From Absidia repens (Eukaryota > Mucoromycota > Mucoromycetes > Mucorales > Cunninghamellaceae), in contig MCGE01000007.1 of NCBI GenBank assembly GCA_002105175.1, positions 124,001-188,000 of the forward strand: DNA of 64,000 bases, written 5' to 3'. This document shows positions 23,264 through 37,995 of this stretch, piece after piece. Numbering within the stretch: the stretch's first letter is position 1; each line of letters starts with the position of its first letter. The translations under genes and the position numbers were made by a program. The notes under the pieces were generated by a model that worked only from the letters and a program-made list of their open reading frames with translations, ran no database searches and was not told the DNA's origin.

Positions 23264-25586
23264 ATGCCACCATCTATGAAAAGAAAACGGGAATCCAACA
23301 AGGTAAGCATGATCAGAACAAGTAGAATGGGGATATGACAACAATATGTGCTCACCAGCTTTTTATTCTGATTTGTATACGGGTAATACATAGCCTGCGG
23401 ATTTCAAGGAAGCTCGCCAACAAATTCGAACGCTGGAGGCAGGATTGAACGACAAAAGCAATCTCAACAACGTCATTGATCTTATGACCTACACTCAACC
23501 ACAACAACCGCCCAAGACGATTCATGCTGCCATCCATGCACTTCACCGGGTATTTACGAATTTTTTGCTTCAAGGTGAACTTCAAAAACAGTCGCTTGCG
23601 GTCTTGGCTACTGCAGACACACAACATCAACAAAAGAAGAAGAAGGCGAAATCGGCTATGGAAAAATATCAAGAGGAGAAATCAGTGGGATCAACAAAGG
23701 AAGTTGTCAGCCCTGAAGTGGTGGCGGCCAGCAAAGTGACTCTCTGGCTTCGTGAACAGTACAAAGACTTCTTGCAGGCGTTGCGGACTCTTTTGGACAA
23801 TGACGAACCCGGGTTGCAATTACCGGCTCTAACCATCCTGATGGCATTATTAAAAACTGAAACGGAAGCCAACCAACGCCACGGAAAACTCGCTACCACC
23901 TTTGCCAACAACTTGTTTGGTCCTGTCGTCAATGCCATGTTATCAAGTAGTCATTTCCAAGGCCCTCTCCAAAAGGAATTTGCTGAAAAATATGTCAATG
24001 TGTATGATGATGTCCGATTTTACTTTTACAAGGATTGTGCGTAAGTGACCTAAAAACAAAGAGAGGAGGAGGGACATGCAATAGTGATGAAAATGATACT
24101 AATGAGCGTCTATTTCTGGCGGGGATGGATTTACTTTGCATAGTGAAATTGTGGAAAAGGCGTTGGCAGCAACAAAGGATCAAAGCAATGATAAGCAAGG
24201 CAAAGGCAACAAACGACAAAAACTTCAAACACAACGAGCAGCTCTTCATCAACTCTTGGTCAATGCCTTTAGTGTCGCCGAACAAATCCAATCGATGCCT
24301 ACAGACAATTCCGAATTGGATGACTTTTGGGCATTACATCCCAATACATTGAACCCAGCAATGAAAAAGGACAACGACACCACCAACGACGACAAAGATG
24401 ATATGGATGATCTTTTGGGTGGCTCTTTATCTGATGTGGAAGACGATGACAATGACAAAGATACAAAAAAACAATCGCCCAAGAAACTTGCACCTTTACT
24501 TCAACTGTCGGTGCACAAAAAGTCCTTCACCAACGCTTGGTTAGCTATCCTGAAACTCCCTTTGACCGAAGAATACTATCGCCGCACCTTGTTGATTATG
24601 CACAAACGTATCCTTCCTCATCTTAGTGACCCGCGCTTGTTGATGGACTTTTTAACAGATGCTTATAATGCTGGTGGTGCTATTAGTTTGTTGGCGCTCA
24701 ATGGTATTTTCACTTTGATCACAGAACACAACTTGTAAGTGCGCATCAGGAAAAAAAAAAAAAAAAAAAAAAAAAAAACGGCGTTAATTGGAGGTGGAAA
24801 ATCTCACAATGATTCTTTTCCTTTGCTTTGCAACGATAGGGACTATCCCGACTTTTATTCCAAACTGTATACATTATTGGATCGCAACTTGCTACACATG
24901 AAATATCGATCTCGGTTCTTCCGGTTATTGGAACTCTTCTTGTCATCGGCGTAAGTTTACATATATATATATATATATATTTATATATATCAAAACTCAT
25001 TAATGTCGTCTTTATTTATTTATTTATTTATTTGCGCCATATCATAGATACTTGCCTGCAGCATTGATTGCCGCTTTCATCAAACGACTGGCCCGACTTT
25101 CCTTGACAGCACCTCCAGCAGCCTCCGTGATTGTCGTCCCATTCATTTACAACATGTTAAAACGCCATCCCACATGCATGAAAATGATTCACAGCTCTTC
25201 TGCACCTACCGACGATGCCACAGATCCATATGATATCACTATCATGGATCCTTATCACTGCCATGCCATCGACTCGTCCTTATGGGAATTACAAACACTC
25301 AGCCAACACTACTATGCCAATGTCTCAACCCTGGCCAAGATCTTTACTGAACAATTCCTCAAACCAAAATATAATCTGGAAGATTTTTTGGATCATACCT
25401 ATGCCACTGTAAGTTGATTATCAGAAAAGAAGAAGATGGGAAGGGGTTGGATTTCTGTTACTCATCACCCATGTTCTTGTTTTATATATATATATCTAGT
25501 TCTTTAAAACTGAAACGGAACGCAAGCGGAAAAAGACACCAGCATTGGCTATGACCAAACCAGGGGAATCTGTTTGGGAACTTTAG
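23264..25586 (+). CDS. NOC4: Nucleolar complex protein 4 (ribosome biogenesis, CBF/Mak21 family)
   Basis: Six exons (23264-23302, 23394-24040, 24144-24734, 24840-24950, 25048-25408, 25500-25586) encode 611 residues. The C-terminal half is the CBF/MAK21 domain, closely matching NOC4L: HLSDPRLLMDFLTDAYNAGG, SLLALNGIFTLITEHNLDYP, YRSRFFRLLELFLSS, AAFIKRLARLSLTAPPAA, DSSLWELQTLSQHYYANVS. The N-terminus is basic (KRKRE), and an acidic segment rich in Asp lies at about 325-360. In yeast Noc4 works with Nop14 in 40S subunit maturation and export, so nuclear/nucleolar location is expected. Intron 3 holds an A run of about 26, and intron 4 has TA and TTTA microsatellites. It is convergent with the V-ATPase gene. 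Confidence 0.94.
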
Positions 25587-25653
25587 ATTATATATTACAT
25601 GCATTCACACATTAGATTAGATGATAGCTATAGATTTTTTTCATTTTATCAAG

Positions 25654-26040
25654 TCTAGTCATATACACATATATATTATTCATAAAAACACTGTCTGTAT
25701 TCTTTATTCATTCATATCAATAAAAAAAAAAATCTAATTTCATGATTTGTACTTGTGGGGATTGGGAAATATGAATCAGGGTCTGTATGAAGGGGGATGG
25801 ACAATAAGTTCTAGTCATATACAAATAAAAACAACTGTTTTATAAAAACACTGCTTGTATTCTTTATTCATTCATATCAATAAAAAAAAAATCTAATTTC
25901 ATGATTTGTACTTGTGGGGATTGGGAAATATGAATCAGGGTCTGTATGAAGGGGGATGGACAATAAGTTCTAGTCATATACAAATAAAAACAACTGTTTT
26001 ATAAAAACACTGCTTGTATTCTTTATTCATTCATATCAAC
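25654..26040. repeat. Tandem duplication, about 157-bp unit, 2.4 copies, at convergent 3' ends
   Basis: TCTAGTCATATAC recurs at 25654, 25810 and 25969 (periods 156 and 159). Each unit carries CACTG(T/C)(C/T)TGTATTC, TTCATTCATATCAA, GTACTTGTGGGGATTGGG and GGATGGACAATAAG. Units 1 and 2 are nearly identical, so the duplication is recent. Each unit includes an AATAAA, so extra poly(A) signals were gained between NOC4 and the V-ATPase gene. Confidence 0.85.
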
Positions 26041-26245
26041 AAAATATTTTATTCATAATAATAATAAAGAAAGAGTATATCTGTATATGGAGGGGTAGTG
26101 GTAAATCAGTATCAGTGAATAGAAGAGTGTGGGCATTGGAGCATCAAATAGTAAAATAGAGGTTAAAAAAAAAAGGGGGAGCTGTTGCGGGAAGTAGGGG
26201 TAAACAAGTAAATTGATACTATAGTGAATTCTATCTAAGCTATTC

Positions 26246-28504
<2,259 letters not shown>

Positions 28505-28681
28505 GATTGTGTATTGGAGAAAAGAAAAAAGGGAAACACGGGGGAAAAGTCAAAAGGCTTTTGGGAAGTTTCAAAAAAAAAAGCGGAACTTGAAAAATAC
28601 CGATAAAAAATGAAAACGGTGGTTGTACCTGATTTTTCGTTCTCTTTTCCCCACTTTTAAAATTTATTTGTATTCGTTATC

Positions 28682-29644
28682 ATGGCACCTTCATTAGCTG
28701 TTAGCACATTGATACTAGGTGCTCCTTCTTTATTATTATGGGCGGCACACGCCAAGTCACTTCCTCTGGGTTATACCCTCCGGTCTTGGCTATTATTACG
28801 CTCGCTCGTGAAAAAGGCTCGGCATAATGGTCTTCAACCTGATCGTAAGCATCATTGATTCTTGATCCTCCGTTAAGATAGGTTATTTACTTGGTTTATT
28901 TTCATAGCTCTCTTTTCTGTGCTTTCACAAGAACATCGTTGTCTTTTTGATGATATGGACTACAATCAACATATGGTAAGGAACGATGAAGAAGAAAAAG
29001 ATGGGGCAGACACCCCATTCGCAATTGGAATGACTAACGTGATATCCTTTTTATTTTTCTAAACGTAATTCCCAGAACAACAGGTAAACCAAATTAAAAC
29101 TATGCACGCAAACACCTTAAAATTGCAACACCTCACCGACATTGGTTTTTTATTTTTATTTTTATTTTATTTTTATCTTAGTTCCTACAATAAGATGCTT
29201 GACTTTAGCCGAATTCAAGCACTGTATACGATTTTTTCACGCGTGATGATGGAACCCAACCATGGTGTGTATGGTCATAACGGTGGGGTGACTACTCTTT
29301 TTAAGAAAGAAATTCCTCCTTTTCAGAAGTACACCATGCAATCAAGGGTTTATACATGGAATGAAAAATGGCTCTTTTTGGAACATCGATTCGTGTACAC
29401 TTCGCACGTGGGTGGGGTCGATACTGAAATTGTGGCCTGTGCTGCCTTGTCCAAGATTGTCTTCAAACGTGCTTCGGGTAAAACGGTCCCTCCTTCCCAC
29501 GTCCTGGAACTCTGCTTGCATGATTTGACCGACCCTGCTATTGAACAACGCCGTGCAAAGAATTGGCGGGTTGCGGAAAATATCATCTCTTTGGATGCCT
29601 TGTTTAGTGATAGTCAAGACTCGTGGAATACATCCAAATTGTAG
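28682..29644 (+). CDS. THEM6-like hotdog-fold protein (thioesterase superfamily)
   Basis: Four exons (28682-28844, 28908-28975, 29076-29083, 29182-29644) encode 233 residues. Exon 3 is only 8 nt, flanked by AG and GT, and is needed to make the conserved DMDYNQHMNNSSYNKMLDF, which matches the D-M-N-x-H-M-N-N signature of THEM6 / 4HBT_2 proteins. Residues 1-30 form a hydrophobic N-terminal anchor (STLILGAPSLLLWAA). Later conserved pieces are YTMQSRVYTWNEKWLFLEH and RVAENIISLD. The family has the acyl-CoA thioesterase fold, but the substrate is unknown. It shares a 177-bp divergent promoter with VMA2. Confidence 0.85.
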
Positions 29645-30089
29645 TTTAGATAATGACGATGATGATGGTTATTTTATTCAAATAAAGGGTTTTGTTTTTT
29701 ACTTTTTAGTTGTCTCTATCTCTTCTTTTGTTTGCATTAGCTACATGATCAGTTTACACCTCCTACTTGCATAATCAACAACGTGATATAAGATACAATA
29801 TCACCCATTCACAAAACAATAAAGAAAAAATAGCAAATGCGCCATTGCTCTGTACTGTATAGCGCTGTTCAACAGGAGTGTAAGATAACCCTTACTTGTT
29901 GCAATTTGCATATTCATTTTCCAAACATTTTTATACCGCCGAAAAAATTGATCTTCTGGATGTCAAGGAGGTTCTTGAAGTGTGGTTTTTATAATTAAGT
30001 ATCATCCGCTCGCCAATTTGCGCTTTAGTGGGCGACTCCTTGGCGTTCAACCAACTTTAATGTAGGCGTCTTTTATTTATTTTTATTAT
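29645..30089. other. Spacer downstream of the THEM6-like gene
   Basis: AT-rich with a 3' UTR signal near 29680. Nothing else was recognised. Confidence 0.4.
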
Positions 30090-30411
30090 ACCATATGCAT
30101 CAAAATAAACAATATGCCCAGTCTAGCTGAGGTTAAACTGGTGATACAGTCTAGGTTGAATAATAAGAGTGAGTATAAGGAGAGGGGGGGGTATGGGCAC
30201 GTTTTATGTCAGGCGAGCTACAAGTGTCAGTTAGCAGCTGAACATCGTTTAGATCATTGGCCTAGTAAATATATGACTATCTTTGATAGTAAACGATCTA
30301 ATGCTGGCAATCAGTTTCTGAGTTTTTGGAGGGGGGAAATAGCCATGGTGAGTCAGTTAGTGCTTGGCAACACACTCGCAAGACAGCTACAATACAAATG
30401 GGCTATATGAT
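30090..30411 (+). pseudogene. Remnant related to the right-edge gene and to the 44.8-kb remnant
   Basis: The start, CATCAAAATAAACAA then TATGCCCAGTCTAG, resembles the right-edge gene near 63.73-63.77 kb (CATGAAAACAATGAACAGG, then CATGCCTAGTCTAG). The end, with AAACGATCTAA, CAATCAGTTTCTG, TAGCCATGGT and CGCAAGACAGCTACAAT, resembles 44870-44985. The long open frame from 30114 is out of phase with the frame of the right-edge gene, so this copy is broken. Repeat copy 4 follows within 10-30 bases. Confidence 0.4.
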
Positions 30412-30419
30412 AATTAATA

Positions 30420-31090
30420 AAATGTTATACTTTATTGAAGCATACTGAGATACTAAAATTAAAGAGGAGGGGTTCATTGTAATAAGGGTTTAAGGGAAGG
30501 ATCTCCAGGAAGAAGCATGAGGGTGACTAATGTGGAATTTGAAGAATGGTCAACACTAATCTAAAGGGATAACTTCGAAGTGGGAGATAATATAATGTAC
30601 TGTACAAGCCGTGACAAAAGCTAAAAGTATATCCTTTATTGAAGCACAACAACGGTTAATACGAATCAAAGCCCTCATGATAGTAAAATAACGATCTTTC
30701 GTACAAAACATGAGAAAGACTAATTGGACATTTTTCATCGGAACAAATAAAAAAAGACATATTTTATTGAGATGTAGATACAAATTATGGACAAATTAAC
30801 ACTAAACTAAACTAATGAAGTGGGCAAAAGCCAACTAATGGTGGTCCAAAATCCGAAATCCAAAATGAAAGGGTTTCCCCGTGCATCTTGTAATCCCTGA
30901 GCTGAAAACGGTTCTAAACTAGTCCTGAAACTATTCTAAATTCAAAATAACCTTGAAGGAGTTGAATGATGGAGGGAAAAAAAAAAAAAGAAATTGAAAA
31001 GAAAGAGGGACAGAGTGAAAAAAAAAAAAAAAAAAATTGGGGAGTAAAAATACAAATCCACGTGGGCGGAAGTTAAAATGCCATTTTTTT
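30420..31090 (-). repeat. Dispersed repeat, copy 4
   Basis: A full-length copy. Plus-strand landmarks: TACTTTATTGAAGCATACTG (30430), TCCTTTATTGAAGCACAACA (about 30631), ATTTTATTGAGATGTAG, GCCAACTAATGGTGGTCC (about 30830), ATCCAAAATGAAAGGGTTTC, CTTGTAATCCCTGAGCTGAA (about 30886), and CCACGTGGGCGG at 31058. On the minus strand TTCAATAAAG-type signals recur at intervals, as if the unit were built from short modules each ending in a poly(A) signal. Confidence 0.65.
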
Positions 31091-31480
31091 TTGGAGCGAG
31101 GCTCAGCTGGCTCATCAGCCAAATTCTACAAACACCAAACGGGTTTGAGTGCTTATAACGTCACTGCTATAGGGTTTTTATGGATACTTTTATTTATTAC
31201 AATGTTACGGTATAAAAACTTCAAAGATGAGCGAAACTAGTGATGACTCTGGATGCTATGCACTGTAAATTCCAATGGATTTAATCCTTCTACGATGCGA
31301 TTCACAGTCATAAAATAGTAGAATACAATTTTTTATAAATGAAAACTAGATCAAAGTTTATTGAATGATAATAATAATAACAATAATAATATGAATGATG
31401 GGAAAATAAAACAAACATAATCTAAACTACAATAAATATATATATATTACAAAGAAGGGAAGAATAGAAAGGAAACATTA
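31091..31480. other. Spacer between repeat copy 4 and glyoxalase II
   Basis: About 390 bp, AT-rich, containing (AAT)n-like repeats near 31360-31390 and the glyoxalase 3' flank. No gene seen. Confidence 0.4.
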
Positions 31481-32561
31481 CTAGCTAAAAGAATTTTTCA
31501 TTTCCCGCAAAGTATGTAGTACTTCAACTGGATCAGTCTTGCCAATTATAAGTTGAAGAGATTGATCATTCACCCGTAAAAATGGATTGTAGAGTTTTTC
31601 TTGACCAATAGTAGAGGGTACTGTGATAGCTTTGTCTTGACACCAAGCCCATTTCGCCATTAAATTTTCATTATGAGGTTCCAAGGAAAGTGCAAACTAT
31701 GATAAATAAACAGATAAGAATGGGAACGAGATCCATTTGTGTCCGGTATTACCTTTAGGTTTTGTTTTGTATATTCATGACCACAGTAGACCCAAGTCTC
31801 ATCCGGTAAACTTGCAATTACGTGGAATAAGATCCGATACATGTCTCTTGCGTCCCCTTCGAAGAATTTTCCGATTCCTGCGATAAACAATGTACTATAT
31901 TAAAAAAGTGGGGTTAACTATAAATTAACGTTGGTACACTACGCGTACAGCTAGTTTGTACTTACTCTCCAGTAAAAACGGCCTTCTCGTTCGTAGCAGG
32001 ATCAACGACATTGTAACATACATGACCTTTGGTGTGACATGGCGTATGTAACGGAGTGATTTCCAAAGAGCCCAATTTAAATTCTTCATTATCTTTACAA
32101 ACATAATTGATTTCAGGAATTCTAGCATCCGCGCCATAGACGGCTAACCCGGGTTTTTTGGCTAGTCAGAAAAGGAGTGTGAGTATCATACTGATTAGTT
32201 CTTTGTGTCACGCTAATCCCCATTTTTCCATTTTCCTGTTCTTCTGTGGGTTATTTACCTACGAGTTCAATATTACCACCAGAGTGATCCCAGTGATGAT
32301 GAGTAACAAAAACGCTATAGTTATACATATAAAAATAGAGAAATAAAAAATATTAGAGGATATCGTGTCGTTGTAAGACCAGAAGAGCTTTACTGTATTT
32401 TCTTTTTCTTCTTACCTTGAAAGTTTGGCACCAGTTTGACTGATCACATTCAAGATCTTGATAGGTTCAACAGGATCAATGACAGCGGCTTCCTTTGTTT
32501 TTTCGTCAATAAGAATGTATGAGTAGTTGTCTTCCAAAACGCCGATGGGAATGATCTTCAT
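31481..32561 (-). CDS. GLO2: Hydroxyacylglutathione hydrolase (glyoxalase II)
   Basis: Five exons (32561-32416, 32314-32259, 32161-31966, 31894-31753, 31696-31481) encode 251 residues, the size of the cytosolic enzyme, with no targeting extension. The metallo-beta-lactamase metal ligands are all present: THHHWDHSGG (THxHxDH), TPCHTKGH, FTGD and YCGHEYT. The C-terminal glutathione-binding part has TVPSTIGQEKLYNPFLRV and TDPVEVLHTLREMK. The enzyme hydrolyses S-D-lactoylglutathione to lactate and glutathione, the second step of methylglyoxal detoxification. The usual AGCGKF loop reads AGIGKF, so a Cys common in the family is Ile; it is not a metal ligand. Confidence 0.94.
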
Positions 32562-33324
32562 TATACGAGAGTGAGCGATTGAAAAGGAAGTTGGAAAAAA
32601 AAAAAAATGGAAAGAATGAAAAATAAAAAGTTGTCCCTTCCATTCAAATTTAGTAAAAATAGGTGAGATGGAATATTCGATAAAGAAAAAGTCCGATCAG
32701 GCAAGGTATCATATATTTAATCACACCCGAAAAAAAACAATCCATCACTGACTGTATCATATGGATGGTTCCTATTGACAATGATTGACTAATATAGTAA
32801 TGATCGAGTTCATGACAATTCAGGGATCCCTTCACACAAATACACATAACACTTGATAAAACAATTACATACACACAAAAATAAGTTTTTTTTTCTTTTA
32901 TTCGAATAATAAAACAATCATATAAATAATCATACAAACTAAACTAAAAGCACAAAAGTATCCAAAGTAATCGAGCGTCTGTTTGATCGACAAAACTGTT
33001 TGCGTAGGATAATGTCACGTTTCTTGATGGATTGTGTCGCATTGGGCATCACCCGAGCCAGATAACCTTGATCACCCAAAAAAAATTCCAGTCCAACAAT
33101 TTTACCAAAAGCTTTAAGGAATTATGCTGCATGAATCACACAATGAGGTATACTAAAAAGCCTGTGCCACACAATATAAATAGCATCCCGAAGAGTCCCG
33201 TTAAAATAGTACACCAGTTCACCAGTCAGTAGTTTTTGCTTTTCATACAAAACGACGAATGCCATAAAATAGCCGATATAATGACATAACATACATTTTC
33301 CCTTCTTGTGCAATAATCTATCAC

Positions 33325-33361
<37 letters not shown>

Positions 33362-33860
33362 AAGAGAGGAAGTGAAAATCAATTTTCGTCTTGTCTATAC
33401 GTAACCTCGAGTAAGTTGATTTCTGACACAAAGCTTGTAACGAAACACCGTTATGAATGTGTAGTCATATGATACAATACCGAGGACATTGTTTTTTCTG
33501 CTAAAAGCAATAAAATAACAATTTGATAAAGAGAAGACAAGGAAGGCAAAGAAGACAAAGAATGTGTGTGAAGATCCAAAACTTTAAACCCAGCCGCAAA
33601 GACATATTGCTAAATGAAATTTTATTGTAATGAATGAATACATTTTTAAATAGAAAAAAGAGATATAAAGATAACAAAAAAAAAACAGAAAAGAAAAAGA
33701 CTACAACTGTAAGAGTAATGAAGGGACTATGATAAAATAAACTAACACTTCAGATGTGAGTTTACATGACAAAAAAATGTATATATATATATATATGTGT
33801 ATAACGTGCTAGTGGAGAGGAATGATGAGTAAGAGAAAGGGCGGGGCATAATGAATATAA
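32562..33860. other. Spacer between VTC4b and glyoxalase II
   Basis: AT-rich, with an A34 run at 33326-33359. The part from about 33640 to 33860 is the VTC4b 3' flank, partly matching the flank of VTC4a (7980-8180). A (TA)n run lies at about 33781-33796. No gene was recognised. Confidence 0.4.
33326..33359. repeat. Poly(A) run of 34
   Basis: Uninterrupted A run in the spacer upstream of glyoxalase II and downstream of VTC4b. Confidence 0.8.
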
Positions 33861-36513
33861 TTAATGGAATCGGAGGTAAAAGTTGACAATAAGAGCAGCC
33901 ACTAGCAGAATACAAAGCACAGCAGGACCATACAAATCATCATAACGTCCGTCAATTTGTCGATTGATCATCCTATAAAAAATAAAAGTCAGTACCCATT
34001 GGTTATCACCATTACCATCGTTCTTTTCATTGACTTACCATGCTCGTTTTTCGAATCGATAAAGGGCATAAATTGCTATGCAGGCAGCGAGCCCCATAAA
34101 GATGCCACCCACAATTCTAGTATCATTGTCAGTAGCAAAATTCATCAAGTTGAGGGCCACGGTCAAAAGCAGGGCACAGAATTGTAACCAAGAGATAAAC
34201 GTACGTTCGTTCGCAAAGAATACCTTGGGTTCCACACGGACTTTAACCTTTTGTCGTTCGTATTTCGGTTTGCTGGCGGGATCGTCTACCGGTGTGCCTA
34301 GTAATCGTGCTTTGAAGTTGCCGAATTTCGAGTCGGATGCTTTTGATGGCAGGTTGCTGTTATTATTGTTGTTGTTATTGTTGTTGGTATTGTTCAAATT
34401 AATTGCATTGTTGTTGTATCGTGTCGTAGGTGGCGGTAATAAAGGATCATTGACATAGGCTCCATTTTGACCGGTAGGACCCAATTCAATGGATGTGTAA
34501 TCTTGATGTTGTTTATTGTTGTTGTCGACGGGTCGCCATTGTGCTGCCGCCTTTTCATCAATCGAGTTGGATCGTCGACGGTTCATGGGAGAAGATGCTT
34601 TGGTTGAATCGTCATTGGAGTTGTTGCTAGGACTGCGAGAGCCAGACATGTTTCGACCTTCGACCACTGCCAATTGGTTTTTGCGTTCCTTTTCTTCCAG
34701 CATGGCTCGGCGATAACGACCATCAATCAGAGGTTTGAAACTTCGGGATCTTGTCAAGCCAATATTTTCCACACGGCCTTTTCGGATGTCCATATTGAGT
34801 TCAGAGAGCCACCAGGGAAGCAAAGGTAAGCGTTCACGGTAAAAGTGACAAGCACCATGGAGGTATTTCGAGAAACGAGGCACTTCATGAACTAAATGAG
34901 ATTCGATCAATGATGTCAACCACTGAGGAGGTTCTTGACCCAGATGAGTTTGCAATTTTGTTTCCAACACAGCATATGGGAATCGTAAAATATCTTGAGG
35001 AGCCACATAGTTGAAAGGATAGTCAATGCCCACATCAGTGCGACGCCAGTTGTTGCCATGTCGGTTGTGTCCATCCATGTGATCTTCGCGGATAAATGTC
35101 AAGTCAGTATCCAGTGAAATTCTTAGTTTTTGGTCATCAGGCAATTGGAAGGCAGTTCGGTTGTAGTAGACACGGAGCATAGATTGCAATTCCTTTTCAC
35201 GGAATGATTTCTGTACACCAGTGGCAGTAAAGTGCATATCCTTGATCGTTGCTTCAGGGTTTCCTTTTGCAGTCATTTCAGCGGCAATCATGTCGGCGGT
35301 ATAAGATCCATCCACAAAGGCATTCACACGTGGTTCCTTGATAGGGAAACGGTCTTTTACAGAAGCACCATCCAACCATGAAGCATGATGAGTCTTCCGT
35401 TCGATAAATACGCTATTGGTATCGTATGGTCCATACCTAATTGATATTATTATCAAATATAAATAATGATAATAATAATGATAATAATAATAACAATAAT
35501 AATAATAAATATTAAAGTTAGTATATAATATCATAATTCTGCCTGATTGTTTTTCACTAGAATCATCTACCCACATGCACACACATTGCCCCTGAGCACT
35601 GCATGTATATGTTTAATCCCCGATCATGCCCCCTTTTTCAAGACATCACACCACCGCGCATACACAATCAAACAAACACCCCACCATGCCCCCTTCCCAT
35701 CTATCAATTCATCATAACCGTAGTTACTTACCATCTAAAACGAATAGCTTCAGCTTCTTCATCCCGTTGCAAGCGGCCAGTATAGAGATCAAAGTTGCTA
35801 TTATCATAGTAGACAGAGGAGACGGCGGCATCAGATGATTCAAATTTCTTGGCCTTGTTGAAGATGAGGACAGGCAAATGCAGCATAATGATGGCCTTGA
35901 CTTCGGTGATATTGTCAGGATGGATCCAGTACTTGGCAGTAGCACGTTCAAAGGCATTTTGGTCTTCCCCCAATGGTTTGGCATCGTTCGATTTTCCTTG
36001 GTGACGACATATATCATGAAGAGCAGAGATATATACAATGGCCACATCAAATCGTTGTTTGTCCAGAGGCTTTTCCCGTAATTTGCTGACATATTGATGT
36101 TTCAAATCCAACCCCGTCCATTTGTCGTGTTTTTTCAGGATCTTTTGGATGGCCAAAAAGTTGACTCTGGTGAACTTTGAGAGATCGTTGACATCGAATA
36201 GAATTTCTGTAAGAGCTTCATCCATGATACGATAGTTGGCGTCGGAGTGCATGGTTGAGTTCTTTTGTAGGGTTTGGATCGTTCGTTCGCAGTATAAAAT
36301 TCGAGCATCGATTTCAGAGAGCTTGGCATTGACAAAATCGTACACCTTGGTCAGTTCGTTGTCCAGTAGCATGACAAAATCATTCTCGTCCCGCTCAGTC
36401 CATGAATGATCAAGTTGGCGAGTCTTCAATTCTTGTTTCAGTACATCGTAAGCAATGTAAGAGAGTCGCCATGGTGCAAATATATTCTCTTGTAATTCTA
36501 ATCCGTATTTCAT
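33861..36513 (-). CDS. VTC4: Vacuolar transporter chaperone 4-type polyphosphate polymerase, copy b
   Basis: Three exons (36513-35732, 35436-34039, 33972-33861) encode 763 residues, collinear with VTC4a and with the same intron sites and phases. The SPX domain, polymerase domain ([46 protein letters not shown]) and three-helix DUF202 segment are all intact. Differences cluster in the linker: this copy has an Asn run encoded by GTT/ATT repeats where copy a has Ser/Gly-rich sequence. Intron sequences differ completely, so the duplication is not brand new, yet coding identity stays very high, which points to purifying selection or gene conversion. It heads a run of three VTC genes in the same orientation. 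Confidence 0.95.
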
Positions 36514-36728
36514 TTAGGTGTAGGGAGAATAAGTAGAAAAACAGGAAATAGGAAGTGGGTGTGGAGGATAGAAAGAAAAAGAGAGAGAGAGAGAGAGAGG
36601 AAAATAAAATATGCGGTAAGAAAAAGAGAAGAGAAAGAAATTAAAAAAAGGTTTTTTTTTTTCTTTGAAATAAATATAGGGGATGGCGTGAAAAAAAGGG
36701 GGAGAACGGCTTAGCGGAGCTTGATTCG

Positions 36729-36767
36729 TTTTTGGCGGGTGTGACCAGAAACACATTGGCCCCCCCA
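36729..36767 (-). promoter_or_regulatory. Conserved upstream block of VTC4b, with inverted CCAAT box
   Basis: Counterpart of 11019-11056: plus strand TTTTGGCGGGTG, then GACC, then ACATTGGC. It lies about 240 bp before the ATG. The flanking DNA is not conserved, so these bases stand out as a paralogue footprint. Confidence 0.5.
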
Positions 36768-37995
36768 CACTGCCAATACTTGAGAGATACAAGACTGACG
36801 GCATACTCACACACTATTTTCTACCTAACTCTTAAAAAACCTATTTTTATCAAAACTATCAAAAAGAGAAGATCGACTATACTGTACTGTACAAAAAAGA
36901 AAAATAATAAATAAAAATAAATAAATAAATAAACTAAAGTTGGGATTTGAATTCTACCATGCTATTGGAGTGATCAAAAGTAAGATGAACAGGGGGTTCA
37001 AAACTGTGTGATAGAGCATGGTATGTATTTCGAACGGATAAAAAGTTAAACCATGCTCCTCTATAATTTATTACATTACACATTTTCATCTTATCTACTG
37101 AGCAATCTCCTGAAGATGAGGTTTTTTTTTGTTTGTTTGTTTTTTGGATTCCAGAAATTGACACAGGAAAAAAAAACCATTATTTGATTATTATAGGGTG
37201 AATGGTTGATTGTCACACAAGAGGGAGTTGCATAGTGCGACCTTAGCAGCAGATTTCTTGTTGTTTTTGTTGTTATTACTTGGTTCCAGCTCTGATCTTG
37301 GAAAGACATCACGCAACTTTCCTTTTTGGGCATTCTTTGACTTCCCGAGAAAAAAAAGTACAAAAAAATACATACTATCCCATTTATGCTGCATTGCAAG
37401 CCAAGCCTCGAAAATGTTGACCATTCTCTTTATGAACGATTCTTTCTTTTTTGTAAGAAAATAGAGAAAGGATAAGAAAAAAAAAAGTAAAGTCCTGAGT
37501 AACATTGGGGTAACTAACTATAAATGATTTAAAATTATGGTTTTATTTTCATATCATAGCTCAGCAGATGGATCCCTGATCCTCGCTGCCATTTTTTTTT
37601 TTTTACAAATCGCTACTCAGCTTTTTCACCGCAATAGCATATTTTTTTTCAATTTAAAAAAAAATCGCTCGACGAATGACTAACAATAAGTATTCCAGGG
37701 ATTCCATTATAATAAAAACAATACAAGAGTGTGATCATAAACATACAATAATGGGTCTAAAAACATCTATCGGGACATAAACACATACAGATCAACATTG
37801 TTCATGAATGATTTTTTGTAACAAGATAACTTTATTGCGGAAAGAAATATGAGTGAGAGTGAGAGACAATAATAAATAAAGATCGACTACCATCATAAAC
37901 AACGGCAATAACAATATTTCTAGTAATAAAAATAACAATAATATACTAATACTAGCAAACTAACTGACTATCATAATATATACTAATACAAATGG
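36768..37995. other. Spacer between VTC4b and the third VTC gene
   Basis: Holds the far-upstream VTC4 block (37205-37340, described under 11500-11660) and the 3' flank of the next VTC gene. Otherwise A/T-rich with GT repeats near 37120-37145. No protein-like frame. Confidence 0.45.

Noticed and set aside
23352..23672. Long minus-strand frame overlapping NOC4 as an antisense gene
   Set aside because: It is the shadow of the NOC4 coding frame and shows no family features.
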